Origin: Acidobacteriota bacterium
GTDB lineage: Bacteria; Acidobacteriota; Vicinamibacteria; Vicinamibacterales; CAVVIG01
Direction: 5' to 3'
DNA length: 28,412 nt
Assembly (NCBI GenBank): GCA_003222455.1
Contig: QHWF01000004.1
Coordinates: 1-28,412, forward strand
Below, one piece after another: positions 16,427-23,454 of this stretch. Position numbers and translations under genes: made by a program. Under the pieces are notes generated by a model that had not been told where the DNA came from, ran no database searches, and saw only the letters and a program-made list of their open reading frames with translations. Within the stretch, counting starts at the first letter, position 1. The number at the start of each line of letters is the position of its first letter.

Positions 16427-17331
16427 TCGTCGCGCAAGATCTCACACGCCGTTTCGGGTCGCGCACGGTCGTCAATCGCGTGTCGTTCGAAGTCGGACGA
16501 TCGGAAATCGTGGCGCTCCTCGGCCCGAACGGGGCCGGAAAGACAACGACGCTGCGGATGCTGGCGGGGCTGATTGCGCCGACGAGCGGTTCGATCGTGG
16601 TGGACGGCGTGAGGCTGACTCGATCGACCGGGGCCCGGCTCCGAAGCCGGATCGGGTTCCTGACTGAGACGCCCGGCTTATGGGATCGGCTCACGGTCAC
16701 GGAGAACCTGCGGGTGTATGCGCGGCTGTATGGGCTGGACCGGCCGGATCGGGTCGTGGACCGGGTCGTCGAGGTGTTCGGGCTGTCGGAGCACGCGGGT
16801 GCGCGCGCCGCCGAACTGTCGAAGGGGATGCGGCAGAAAGTCGCGCTGGCGCGCGCGCTCCTTCATGAACCGGCCATCCTGTTGCTCGACGAGCCCACCT
16901 CCGGGCTGGATCCCGAGATCACGCGCAGCGTGCGTGGTCTGCTCGACGAACGACGCACATCGGGTTGCGCGATCCTCGTCTCGACGCACAATCTCGACGA
17001 AGCAGAGCGGCTGGCGGATAGAGTCGCGGTACTCGATCGGCGGCTGCTGGCGCTCGATCGGCCTGCCACGCTGCGCCGGCGTCTCACGACCGGTCGGGTG
17101 ATCGTGCGCGTGACCGGCGATCCGGCCCCGCATTTTCAGCTCGTGAGATCGTTCGATGCCACCGCCAGCATCGAGGGACACACCATCGCCATGCGCCTGG
17201 ACAGCGCCGAGGAACGGACGCCCGAGATTGTGAGCGCGCTCGCGGCGGCAGGCGCACGGATTGTCGAAGTGCGGCAGGAAATGCCGGCGCTCGAGGACGT
17301 GTACCTCCATCTCATGGACGGGCAACACTGA
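16423..17331 (+). CDS. ABC transporter ATP-binding protein (NatA/CcmA-like)
   Basis: A 302-residue ATPase subunit. The Walker A motif is LLGPNGAGKTTTLRML, and the Q-loop region is RIGFLTETPGLWDRLTVTEN. The signature motif is LSKGMRQKVALARALLH (the usual SGG replaced by SKG, common in this exporter group). Walker B is ILLLDEPTSGLDPE and the switch histidine is in LVSTHNLDEAERLAD. A C-terminal regulatory extension follows. It pairs with the permease that starts at its last base. The GTG start at 16423 overlaps the propeller gene's stop, so the propeller protein, ATPase and permease form one operon. The substrate is unknown; the family exports ions, drugs or lipids. Confidence 0.93.
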   Translation: MIVAQDLTRRFGSRTVVNRVSFEVGRSEIVALLGPNGAGKTTTLRMLAGLIAPTSGSIVVDGVRLTRSTGARLRSRIGFLTETPGLWDRLTVTENLRVYARLYGLDRPDRVVDRVVEVFGLSEHAGARAAELSKGMRQKVALARALLHEPAILLLDEPTSGLDPEITRSVRGLLDERRTSGCAILVSTHNLDEAERLADRVAVLDRRLLALDRPATLRRRLTTGRVIVRVTGDPAPHFQLVRSFDATASIEGHTIAMRLDSAEERTPEIVSALAAAGARIVEVRQEMPALEDVYLHLMDGQH

Positions 17332-18122
17332 TGCGGATCCAGGCGCTTGTCATCAGGGAATTCCTCGATCTGTCGCGCAACCGGATGGCGCTCATGCCCG
17401 TCGTCATCGTCACGGTGCTGGCGTTGGGCCTGCCGTTCTTCATCGCCATCGCGATTCCGCGTATGACCGGCCAGCCGCTGGCCAACGACAGCGATCTCGC
17501 GAAAGTGAGTCTCGTGCTCGGCCTGCGCGACGATCTGTCCGGCGAGGCCCGGATCCAGCTGTTCCTGTTCCAGCAGTTTCTCATGCTGTTCATGGTGATT
17601 CCGGTGACCGGCGCGATGGCGCTTGCCGCGCATTCGGTGGTGGGGGAAAAGCAGGCACGGACCCTGGAGCCGCTGCTGGCGACACCGATCACCACGTTCG
17701 AGCTTCTCGTCGCGAAGGTGCTCGGGGCGTTGCTGCCGACGCTCGCGATCGCCGCCGCCGGCCTCGGGCTGTACTTCGGAGGCATCGTCCTGCTGGCGGC
17801 GGCCGGCGTGGCGCGCGCGATGGCGAACGCCCGGACGGCCGTCCTCGTGGCGCTGGTCGGCCCGGCCGCCGCGCTCGTGGCGCTGCAGACGGCCATTGTC
17901 ATCTCGTCGCGAGTCAACGATCCGCGAACGGCGCAGCAGTTCGGCGTGCTGATCATCGTCCCGCTCTCGGCGCTGCTCGTCGCGCAGTTCATCGGCACGT
18001 TGTGGCTGTCACCGGCCGCGTTGGCGCTGATCGGCGGGGGCTTGACGGCCGTATGGATGCTGCTCACGGTCGTCAGCGTTGCGCTGTTCGATCGGGAGAC
18101 GATACTGACCAGGTGGCGGTAG
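17331..18122 (+). CDS. ABC-2 type transporter permease
   Basis: A 263-residue membrane protein with about six hydrophobic segments: LMPVVIVTVLALGLPFFIAI near the N-terminus, QFLMLFMVIPVTGAMALAA, PTLAIAAAGLGLYFGG and later segments. The conserved ABC-2 motif SVVGEKQARTLEPLLATPIT, between the second and third helices, contacts the ATPase. The start overlaps the ATPase stop by one base (TGATG). Together they form an exporter of the NatAB type. Nothing in the sequence reveals the cargo. After the stop there is a 313-bp gap containing a word-repeat hairpin, a 21-bp tandem duplication and the regulatory region of the TetR gene. Confidence 0.9.
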   Translation: MRIQALVIREFLDLSRNRMALMPVVIVTVLALGLPFFIAIAIPRMTGQPLANDSDLAKVSLVLGLRDDLSGEARIQLFLFQQFLMLFMVIPVTGAMALAAHSVVGEKQARTLEPLLATPITTFELLVAKVLGALLPTLAIAAAGLGLYFGGIVLLAAAGVARAMANARTAVLVALVGPAAALVALQTAIVISSRVNDPRTAQQFGVLIIVPLSALLVAQFIGTLWLSPAALALIGGGLTAVWMLLTVVSVALFDRETILTRWR

Positions 18123-18185
18123 CGCTCAACCCTCGACTCTGGCTCAGTTGCTTGGAGAAGCATTCTGGTAAACAGTCACATTAAT

Positions 18186-18314
18186 GGCCACGAAGGCCAC
18201 GAAGGCCACGAAGGCCACGAAGGCCACGAAGACACGAAACCACGAAGAAGAACACAATGACTGTTGTTTTCTTACCTTCTTCGTGCTCTTCGCGGCTTCG
18301 TGGCCTTCGTGGCC
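18186..18314. repeat. CACGAAG-word hairpin with five tandem 9-bp units
   Basis: The 9-bp unit GGCCACGAA is repeated five times (18186-18230), followed by CACGAAAC and CACGAAGAAG. The right arm (18276-18314) is made of the complementary CTTCGTG/CTTCGTGGCC words around a T-rich loop. It is the longest CACGAAG element in the window and follows the permease stop. Confidence 0.85.
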
Positions 18315-18350
18315 AATAAACGCGGCTCGTGACCCGAACATCGCTCAAAG

Positions 18351-18392
18351 CAGTGAGTCGAAATCCTCGACCAGTGAGTCGAAATCCTCGAC
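18351..18392. repeat. 21-bp tandem duplication upstream of the TetR promoter
   Basis: The 21-bp unit beginning CAGTGAGTCGAAATCCTCGA is present twice without a gap (18351-18371 and 18372-18392), ending 3 nt before the TTGACA box. Confidence 0.95.
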
Positions 18393-18395
18393 GGC

Positions 18396-18425
18396 TTGAC
18401 ACCATCGCCGCGACTGAATGAATAT
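18396..18425 (+). promoter_or_regulatory. Promoter of the TetR/fad genes
   Basis: A consensus TTGACA (18396-18401) is followed after 18 bp by GAATAT (18420-18425), a modest -10 box lying in the centre of the operator. Transcription would begin near 18432, only a few bases before ATG 18436. Confidence 0.45.
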
Positions 18426-18435
18426 TCATTCAGTC
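18412..18435. promoter_or_regulatory. FadR-type operator, perfect 24-bp palindrome
   Basis: GACTGAATGAAT is followed directly by its exact reverse complement, ending one base before ATG 18436. The core TGAATGAATATTCATTCA fits the published consensus of the Bacillus subtilis TetR-family FadR (TGAATGAMTANTCATTCA). It covers the presumed -10 box, so it should allow autorepression and control of the downstream fatty-acid genes. Confidence 0.85.
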
Positions 18436-19056
18436 ATGGCCACGCCTGCGCTCGCCCGCCGGGGACGGAACGATCTCATCCCTGGCGCAAAAAAGGACGC
18501 CATCCTTCGTGCCGCAACCGACGTGTTCGCCGAGCGCGGCTTTTTCAACGCGCAGGTCGCGGACGTCGCCCACGCCGCCGGCGTCGCCGCCGGGACGGTG
18601 TATCTGTATTTCCGCAGCAAAGACGACCTGCTCGTTTCGATCTTCGAGCGCACGATGCGCGAATGCCTGACGCAGGGACGCGCGTCCGCCGCGGCCACGC
18701 CGGATCCGCGCGAACGGCTGCGCCGATTTGCGCAGCTGCACCTGGCGCATCTGGGGCGCGACCGCAACCTGGCGGTCGTGTTCCAGGTGGAGCTCCGGCA
18801 GTCCACGAAATTCATGGAGCGGTTCTCTGCGACGCTGCTGCGCGACTACCTCGGGCTCATTCGCGAAGCGATCGCCGACGGCCAGCGCCAGGGCGTCATT
18901 CGCGCGGATCTCAACCCGACGGTCACCGCCAAGATGTTCTTCGGCGCGCTCGACGAGATGGCGACGAACTGGATCCTCAGTCGGCGGCGCTATTCGCTGA
19001 AAGCCGAGGCCGAGAAGGTCGTCGACCTGTTCCTGAACGGTGCGTGCACCCGATGA
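18436..19056 (+). CDS. fadR: TetR-family regulator, probable FadR-type repressor of beta-oxidation
   Basis: A 206-residue protein. The N-terminal helix-turn-helix is clear: KKDAILRAATDVFAERGFFNAQVADVAHAAGVAAGTVYLYF, followed by RSKDDLLVSIFE, the standard TetR DNA-binding pattern. The C-terminal two-thirds is helical and variable, as expected for ligand binding and dimerisation. ATG 18436 is chosen because an in-frame ATG at 18418 lies inside the operator. There is no Shine-Dalgarno, so the mRNA may be nearly leaderless. The gene overlaps the FadN-like gene by 4 nt (ATGA). The FadR-like operator immediately upstream and the downstream beta-oxidation genes support the role; in Bacillus, long-chain acyl-CoA releases FadR. 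The symbol is by analogy. Confidence 0.85.
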   Translation: MATPALARRGRNDLIPGAKKDAILRAATDVFAERGFFNAQVADVAHAAGVAAGTVYLYFRSKDDLLVSIFERTMRECLTQGRASAAATPDPRERLRRFAQLHLAHLGRDRNLAVVFQVELRQSTKFMERFSATLLRDYLGLIREAIADGQRQGVIRADLNPTVTAKMFFGALDEMATNWILSRRRYSLKAEAEKVVDLFLNGACTR

Positions 19057-21443
19057 CAGCAGGCGTCCGATCGATCGCGGTCCTCGGCGCCGGCACGATG
19101 GGGGCGCAAATCGCGGCGCACTTCGCCAATGCGGGCGTTCCGGCGCTGCTCCTCGATCTGACCGCCGACGTCGCACGCAAAGGCCTCGAGCGCGCCCGTA
19201 CGCTCAAACCCGATCCGTTCTTCGCGCCCGACACGGCCGCACTCGTCACGGCGGGCGGCTTCGACACCGACTTCGAGCGGATCGCGAGCGCGGATTGGAT
19301 TGTCGAGGCCATCATCGAGAACCTCGAGGCCAAACAGGGCTTGCTCGAGCGTGTCGAGCGCGTTCGGCGCCACGGCACGATTGTGTCGTCGAATACGTCC
19401 GGTCTCTCGATTGCCGCCATCGCCGAAGGCCGCAGCCCCGAATTCCGGCGGCACTGGCTGGGCACACATTTCTTCAATCCACCGCGTTATCTCCATCTGG
19501 TCGAGCTCGTTCCGACGACCGACACCGATCCGGTGGTGCTCCAGCGAGTGTCGTCGTTCTGCGATCACCGCCTCGGCAAAGGCGTCGTCGTCGCGAAGGA
19601 TACGCCGGACTTCATCGCCAATCGCATCGGCATCTACGGTGTGATCCGGGTGCTTCGTGCGCTCGAATCCGGCCAATACACCATTGAAGAGATCGACGCG
19701 CTGACAGGCCCGGTGCTCGGCCGTCCAAAGAGTGCGACGTTCCGCACGATGGACATCGTCGGTATCGACGTGCTCGCGCATGTCGCAGGAAACCTGGCCG
19801 AGCGTCTGCCCGCGGAAGACGGCCGCCGTGCCTTCGCGCTGCCGCCGTTTGTCGGCAAGCTGATCGAACGCGGCTGGATCGGCGACAAGGCCGGTCAGGG
19901 TTTCTACAAACGCGAGAAGACCGCAGCGGGCTTCGAGATCCTCACGCTCGATCCTGCGACCCTGACGTATCGGCCGCGCCAGGGGGCGAAGCTTCCGGCG
20001 CTCGACGCGGTCCGATCGATCGAGGACGTCGGCGAGCGCGTCAAGGCGCTGTTCGCAGGCCGCGACAAGGTCGGGGAGTTTCTGCGCCGCACGCTCGCTC
20101 CAACGCTCGTGTATGCGTTGATGGTCGCGCCCGAGATCGCGCATTCAAACGACGATGTCGATCGCGCCATGAAATGGGGTTTCGGATGGGAGCTCGGGCC
20201 GCTCGAAACGCTCGAAGCGGTCGGTTTCCGCGAAGTGGTCGAAGCCGCCGGCGGTGTGTCCGAGACGCTGGTCCGGCCGGAATCAGCAGCGCGGGGCCGG
20301 TTTTCGGATGCCGGAACGCACGGCTCCGTCGCGCCGGATGCCGAGGCGCCAGGGCGCGTTCCCGACTCGGTCGCGCGGCGCCTTCGCGCCGAAGTGCGCG
20401 CGAAAGAGGCGCCCGCGGAGGGGGAAGGCTATCGGACAAGCATCGCGATCCTGAAGGCCGCCAAGGATCGCCAGAAGGTCGTGCGACGGAACGCGGGTGC
20501 AAGCCTCGTGGACGTGGGCGACGGCGTGCTCGTCGTCGAGTTCCATTCGAAGATGAACGCAATCGGCGGCGACACGGTCGAGATGCTCAACGCCGGCGTG
20601 AAAGAGGCGGCGACGAATTTCGCCGCCCTGGTGGTCGGGAACGACGCGCCTGATTTCTCGGCCGGCGCAAACCTCATGCTCGTGCTGCTCGAAGCGCTCG
20701 AGGGCAACTGGGACGAGATCGACTTGATGATTCGCGCGTTCCAGCAATCCACGCAGGCGCTGCGGTATGCGGAGGTGCCGGTTATCGTCGCGCCCGCCGG
20801 GCGGACCCTGGGCGGCGGCTGTGAGATCGTGCTCCACGCCGACCGCGTGCAGGCAGCCGCTGAAAGCTACGTCGGACTGGTGGAAGCCGGTGTCGGGCTG
20901 CTTCCCGCGGGCGGCGGCTGCAAGGAAATGCTCGCGCGCGCGGTCGACGGCGTGCCGGCGCCGCCGGCCGACCTGCTGCCGTTCGTGCAGCGCGTCTTCG
21001 AAACGATCGGCTTCGCCAGAGTGTCGGCGAGCGCGGCCGATGCGAGGCGCCTCGGGTTTCTCGGGGACGCCGACCGCGTCACGATGAATCGCGACCGGCT
21101 GATGGCCGACGCGAAGGCGTTCGCGATCGAGCGCGTGCGGGAAGGGTATCGACGGCCGGTGCCGCGCGCCGCCATCCCGGTCGGAGGCGACAGCCTGCAG
21201 GCCGCGCTGAAGCTGGGTGTCCATCTCGCGTGGCGGGCCGGCCGCATCACCGATCACGACGCCGTGGTCGGCCGGGCGCTCGCATGTGTGCTCGCGGGAG
21301 GCTCGCTGCCGCATCAGACGATGGTGAGCGAGCAGTACCTCCTCGACCTCGAGCGCGAGGGATTTCTCAAGCTATGCGGAGAGCGCAAGACACTGGAGCG
21401 TATCCAGCACACATTGAAGACTGGCAAGCCGCTGCGGAACTGA
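19053..21443 (+). CDS. fadN: 3-hydroxyacyl-CoA dehydrogenase / enoyl-CoA hydratase, FadN-like
   Basis: A 796-residue bifunctional enzyme with the dehydrogenase first and the hydratase last, the order and size of Bacillus FadN (about 790) and opposite to E. coli FadB. The NAD site is SIAVLGAGTMGAQIAAHF (residues 7-24). The dehydrogenase continues with IIENLEAKQGLLERV, SSNTSGLSIAAIAEG, the catalytic-histidine region WLGTHFFNPPRYLHLVEL, and DTPDFIANRIGIYG. The crotonase part (from about residue 485) shows NDAPDFSAGANLMLV, GRTLGGGCEIVLHADRV and GLVEAGVGLLPAGGG, keeping both expected glutamates. A charged Ala/Pro-rich linker divides the two. ATG 19053 overlaps the TetR stop. It catalyses hydration and the second oxidation of beta-oxidation. 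Translation of the open frame further upstream is only the TetR gene in another frame. Confidence 0.94.
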   Translation: MTAGVRSIAVLGAGTMGAQIAAHFANAGVPALLLDLTADVARKGLERARTLKPDPFFAPDTAALVTAGGFDTDFERIASADWIVEAIIENLEAKQGLLERVERVRRHGTIVSSNTSGLSIAAIAEGRSPEFRRHWLGTHFFNPPRYLHLVELVPTTDTDPVVLQRVSSFCDHRLGKGVVVAKDTPDFIANRIGIYGVIRVLRALESGQYTIEEIDALTGPVLGRPKSATFRTMDIVGIDVLAHVAGNLAERLPAEDGRRAFALPPFVGKLIERGWIGDKAGQGFYKREKTAAGFEILTLDPATLTYRPRQGAKLPALDAVRSIEDVGERVKALFAGRDKVGEFLRRTLAPTLVYALMVAPEIAHSNDDVDRAMKWGFGWELGPLETLEAVGFREVVEAAGGVSETLVRPESAARGRFSDAGTHGSVAPDAEAPGRVPDSVARRLRAEVRAKEAPAEGEGYRTSIAILKAAKDRQKVVRRNAGASLVDVGDGVLVVEFHSKMNAIGGDTVEMLNAGVKEAATNFAALVVGNDAPDFSAGANLMLVLLEALEGNWDEIDLMIRAFQQSTQALRYAEVPVIVAPAGRTLGGGCEIVLHADRVQAAAESYVGLVEAGVGLLPAGGGCKEMLARAVDGVPAPPADLLPFVQRVFETIGFARVSASAADARRLGFLGDADRVTMNRDRLMADAKAFAIERVREGYRRPVPRAAIPVGGDSLQAALKLGVHLAWRAGRITDHDAVVGRALACVLAGGSLPHQTMVSEQYLLDLEREGFLKLCGERKTLERIQHTLKTGKPLRN

Positions 21444-21454
21444 ATGACGCCAAC

Positions 21455-21482
21455 GACACAAAGGACACCATGGACACAAAGG
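21455..21482 (+). repeat. ACACAAAGG-word repeat
   Basis: GACACAAAGGACAC and GGACACAAAGG are two imperfect copies of one word around CCATGG. They lie 12 nt after the fadN stop. No full complementary arm is seen, so this may be half of a degraded word-repeat hairpin. Confidence 0.45.
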
Positions 21483-21584
21483 TTGAGTGGGTCGGGGAGG
21501 TCGGATGGGGCGGCGACGTCAGAAAGGCTGGCCGCGATTCCAGTCAGAGCAGAAACATTCTTCACCGGGCACACGGCACGACAT

Positions 21585-21656
21585 TCAACGCAGAAACCGC
21601 AGAACTCGCAGAACAAAACCGGTTTTCTCTGCGGGTTCCGCGAGTTCTGCGTTGAT
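21585..21656. repeat. GCAGAAC-word hairpin repeat
   Basis: The left arm (TCAACGCAGAAACCGCAGAA onward to 21620) and the right arm (21621-21656) are almost exact reverse complements that meet at AAAACC/GGTTTT. The stem is about 35 bp with few mismatches. It is centred in the 240-bp gap between fadN and the hydrolase. Confidence 0.88.
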
Positions 21657-21683
21657 CGTCGTGGCTGGGGCTACCAGAAGGTG

Positions 21684-22574
21684 ATGCAGATTATCGAAGT
21701 CGGTTGCGGCGACCCGCTGGTTCTCATCCCCGGTATCCAGGGCCGATGGGAATACATGCGTCCGGCGATCGAGGCGCTGGCCGCGTCGTTCCGCGTGATC
21801 ACCTTTCCACTCTGCGGCGAGCCCGACTCGCAGAGCGCTCTGGATCCGTCGAAGGGACTGGACAATTACGTCGCACAGGTCATCGCGGCACTCGACGCGA
21901 AACAGATCGAGCGCGCGGCGATCTGCGGCGTGTCGTTCGGCGGTCTCGTTGCCCTGCGAGTCGGCGCGTGCCACCCGGATCGCGTCGCGGCCCTGATCCT
22001 GGCGTCGACGCCGGCGCCGCAGTGGCACCTGCGGAGGCGGCACCAGGTGTATGCGCGCGCACCCTGGATTTTCGGGCCGGTGTTCCTGGCCGAGTCGCCC
22101 TGGCGGCTGCGTGCCGAAATCGCCGCCGCCATGCCGGACCGCCGTCGCCGCTGGAGCTTTCGCCGCGCTGTGCTGCAGACATTTGCGGCAGCGCCGGTCT
22201 CGGTCGCGCGCATGGCGGCCCGGGCGCGTCTGATCGACGGCATCGACATGCGTGGCGAATGTGCGGCCGTCACCGCGCCGACGCTGATTATCACCGGCGA
22301 ACATCTGCTGGACCACATCGTGCCGGCGAACGGTTCGTCCGCATACACGGAGCTGATTCCGAACGCACGCGCCGTGGTGCTCGAGCGCACCGGCCACCTC
22401 GGATCGATCACGCGTCCGGACGCGTTCGCCGCGCTGGTCTGCGAGTTCGTCAATCGGACGCCAACGGAGGGATACGGTCGACCCACGCCAACGGAGGGAT
22501 ACGGAGGTAACGGTTCAACACAGAGAAACGGAGCAACGGAGACGAACGGCAGGAAGGATGGGTACATTTATTAA
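21684..22574 (+). CDS. Alpha/beta-hydrolase fold protein with repeat-derived C-terminus
   Basis: A 296-residue hydrolase. It has the oxyanion-side strand GDPLVLIPGIQGRWEYMRP, the nucleophile elbow ICGVSFGGLVALRVG (serine in G-x-S-x-G-G), the strand APTLIITGEHLLDHIVPANG leading to the acid residue, and the late histidine region VLERTGHLGSITRP. These complete a Ser-Asp-His triad. ATG 21684 is preferred; an adjacent GTG at 21681 is equally in frame, with AGAAGG just before it. The last 38 residues (PTEGYG units then a Gly/Asn/Thr-rich run) are encoded by tandem and hairpin repeat DNA, and the stop lies within the repeat. The substrate is unknown; its position among beta-oxidation genes suggests an ester or acyl-CoA thioester. 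Confidence 0.85.
   Translation: MQIIEVGCGDPLVLIPGIQGRWEYMRPAIEALAASFRVITFPLCGEPDSQSALDPSKGLDNYVAQVIAALDAKQIERAAICGVSFGGLVALRVGACHPDRVAALILASTPAPQWHLRRRHQVYARAPWIFGPVFLAESPWRLRAEIAAAMPDRRRRWSFRRAVLQTFAAAPVSVARMAARARLIDGIDMRGECAAVTAPTLIITGEHLLDHIVPANGSSAYTELIPNARAVVLERTGHLGSITRPDAFAALVCEFVNRTPTEGYGRPTPTEGYGGNGSTQRNGATETNGRKDGYIY
22458..22504. repeat. Tandem 27-bp-period repeat in the hydrolase 3' end
   Basis: ACGCCAACGGAGGGATACGG occurs at 22458-22477 and again at 22485-22504, with a 7-nt spacer. It is translated in frame as two PTEGYG units. Confidence 0.9.
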
Positions 22575-22625
22575 CTCCGTTTCTCCGTTTCTCTGTGTAA
22601 TGCCGTTCCCTCCGTCATCTCCGTT
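22512..22625. repeat. ACAGAGAAACGGAG-word hairpin repeat
   Basis: The left arm has ACACAGAGAAACGGAG and CAACGGAGACGAACGG; the right arm has CTCCGTTTCTCCGTTTCT, CTGTGT and further TCCGT words. The loop is AT-rich and contains the hydrolase stop codon (22572-22574). It fills the 59-nt gap before the second hydrolase. Confidence 0.85.
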
Positions 22626-22633
22626 ATCGCGCC

Positions 22634-23302
22634 ATGCTGCGTGAAATTCCAGGACCGGCAGGACGTCTCGAAGCGCTGCTCGACGAGCCGGTGTCCAGCC
22701 GGCGTGTCGGCGCCAGCGGTCTGCTCGAACCGGGACACGAGGCGGGCATGCGCGCCGCGGTCGTGCTCGCGCACCCGCACACGGAGTACGGCGGCACGAT
22801 GCACACGAAAGTCGTGTATCAGGCGGCGAAAGCGTTCAGCCGCATCGGCTGTGCGGTGCTGCGTTTCAACTTTCGCGGAGCGGGCACCAGCAACGGGCAG
22901 TTCAGCAACGGACCGGGCGAGATGGACGACATGCGCGCAGCGCTCGATTTCATGAGTCAGCGATGGCCGGACGCGCACATGTGGGGTGCCGGAATGTCCT
23001 TCGGCGCGTGGGTGGCGTTGACCGTTGGCGCGGCCGATCCACGGGTCTCCACGTTAATCGCTATTGCCCCACCGCTCTCGCGCTACGACTTCGAGCCGAT
23101 TGCGCGAAGCACGAAACCGAAGTTTTTCATTCAGGGCGAACGCGACGAACTGTGCCCGTTGAAAGACATGCGCGAATTCTACGCGCGTGCTGCGGAGCCA
23201 AAGGAACTGGTCGTGGTGGACGCCGCGGATCATCTGTTCGACGGAAAAGTCAGTGAAGTCGCGGACGCAATCGAAGACTTGCTGGGTGACTGGGATCAGT
23301 AA
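22634..23302 (+). CDS. Alpha/beta hydrolase, COG2945-like
   Basis: A 222-residue small hydrolase. The family motif AVVLAHPHTEYGGTMHTKVVYQAAKAF is followed by GCAVLRFNFRGAGTSNGQFS, the nucleophile elbow WGAGMSFGAWVALTVG (serine in G-x-S-x-G), and KFFIQGERDELCPLKDMREF, holding the acid residue. VVVDAADHLFDGK carries the catalytic histidine. Such proteins are cytoplasmic serine esterases of unknown substrate, often called CocE/YfhR-like. ATG 22634 follows the word-repeat hairpin by 8 nt with no strong Shine-Dalgarno. It lies between the first hydrolase and the thiolase, so it is probably part of the fatty-acid transcript. Confidence 0.88.
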   Translation: MLREIPGPAGRLEALLDEPVSSRRVGASGLLEPGHEAGMRAAVVLAHPHTEYGGTMHTKVVYQAAKAFSRIGCAVLRFNFRGAGTSNGQFSNGPGEMDDMRAALDFMSQRWPDAHMWGAGMSFGAWVALTVGAADPRVSTLIAIAPPLSRYDFEPIARSTKPKFFIQGERDELCPLKDMREFYARAAEPKELVVVDAADHLFDGKVSEVADAIEDLLGDWDQ

Positions 23303-23329
23303 GAGTGAGACTGAATGAGACAGTCAATT

Positions 23330-23437
23330 CCACCACGGAGGACCGTTGGAATTCGGAATCGAGAATTCGTTCACGCATTCCAAATTCCGAATTCCTAATT
23401 CCGAATTCTGAAGCGTCCTCCGCGTCCTCCGTGGTGG
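23330..23437. repeat. CCACGGAGGAC hairpin with GAATTCGGAATT words inside
   Basis: CCACCACGGAGGAC (23330-23343) and GTCCTCCGTGGTGG (23424-23437) form a perfect 14-bp outer stem. Inside it the sequence is made of repeated GAATTCGGAATT-type words that also pair with each other. It fills the 152-bp gap before the thiolase. Confidence 0.9.
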
Positions 23438-23454
23438 CTCTCTGGGGATCAAGT

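Noticed and set aside
18186..18230. Five tandem 9-bp units that might look like a CRISPR array
   Set aside because: The units are contiguous with no unique spacers, far shorter than CRISPR repeats, and form one arm of a hairpin.
18396..19052. In-frame upstream extension of the FadN-like gene
   Set aside because: It covers the TetR gene in the wrong frame; the NAD-binding strand starts right after ATG 19053.
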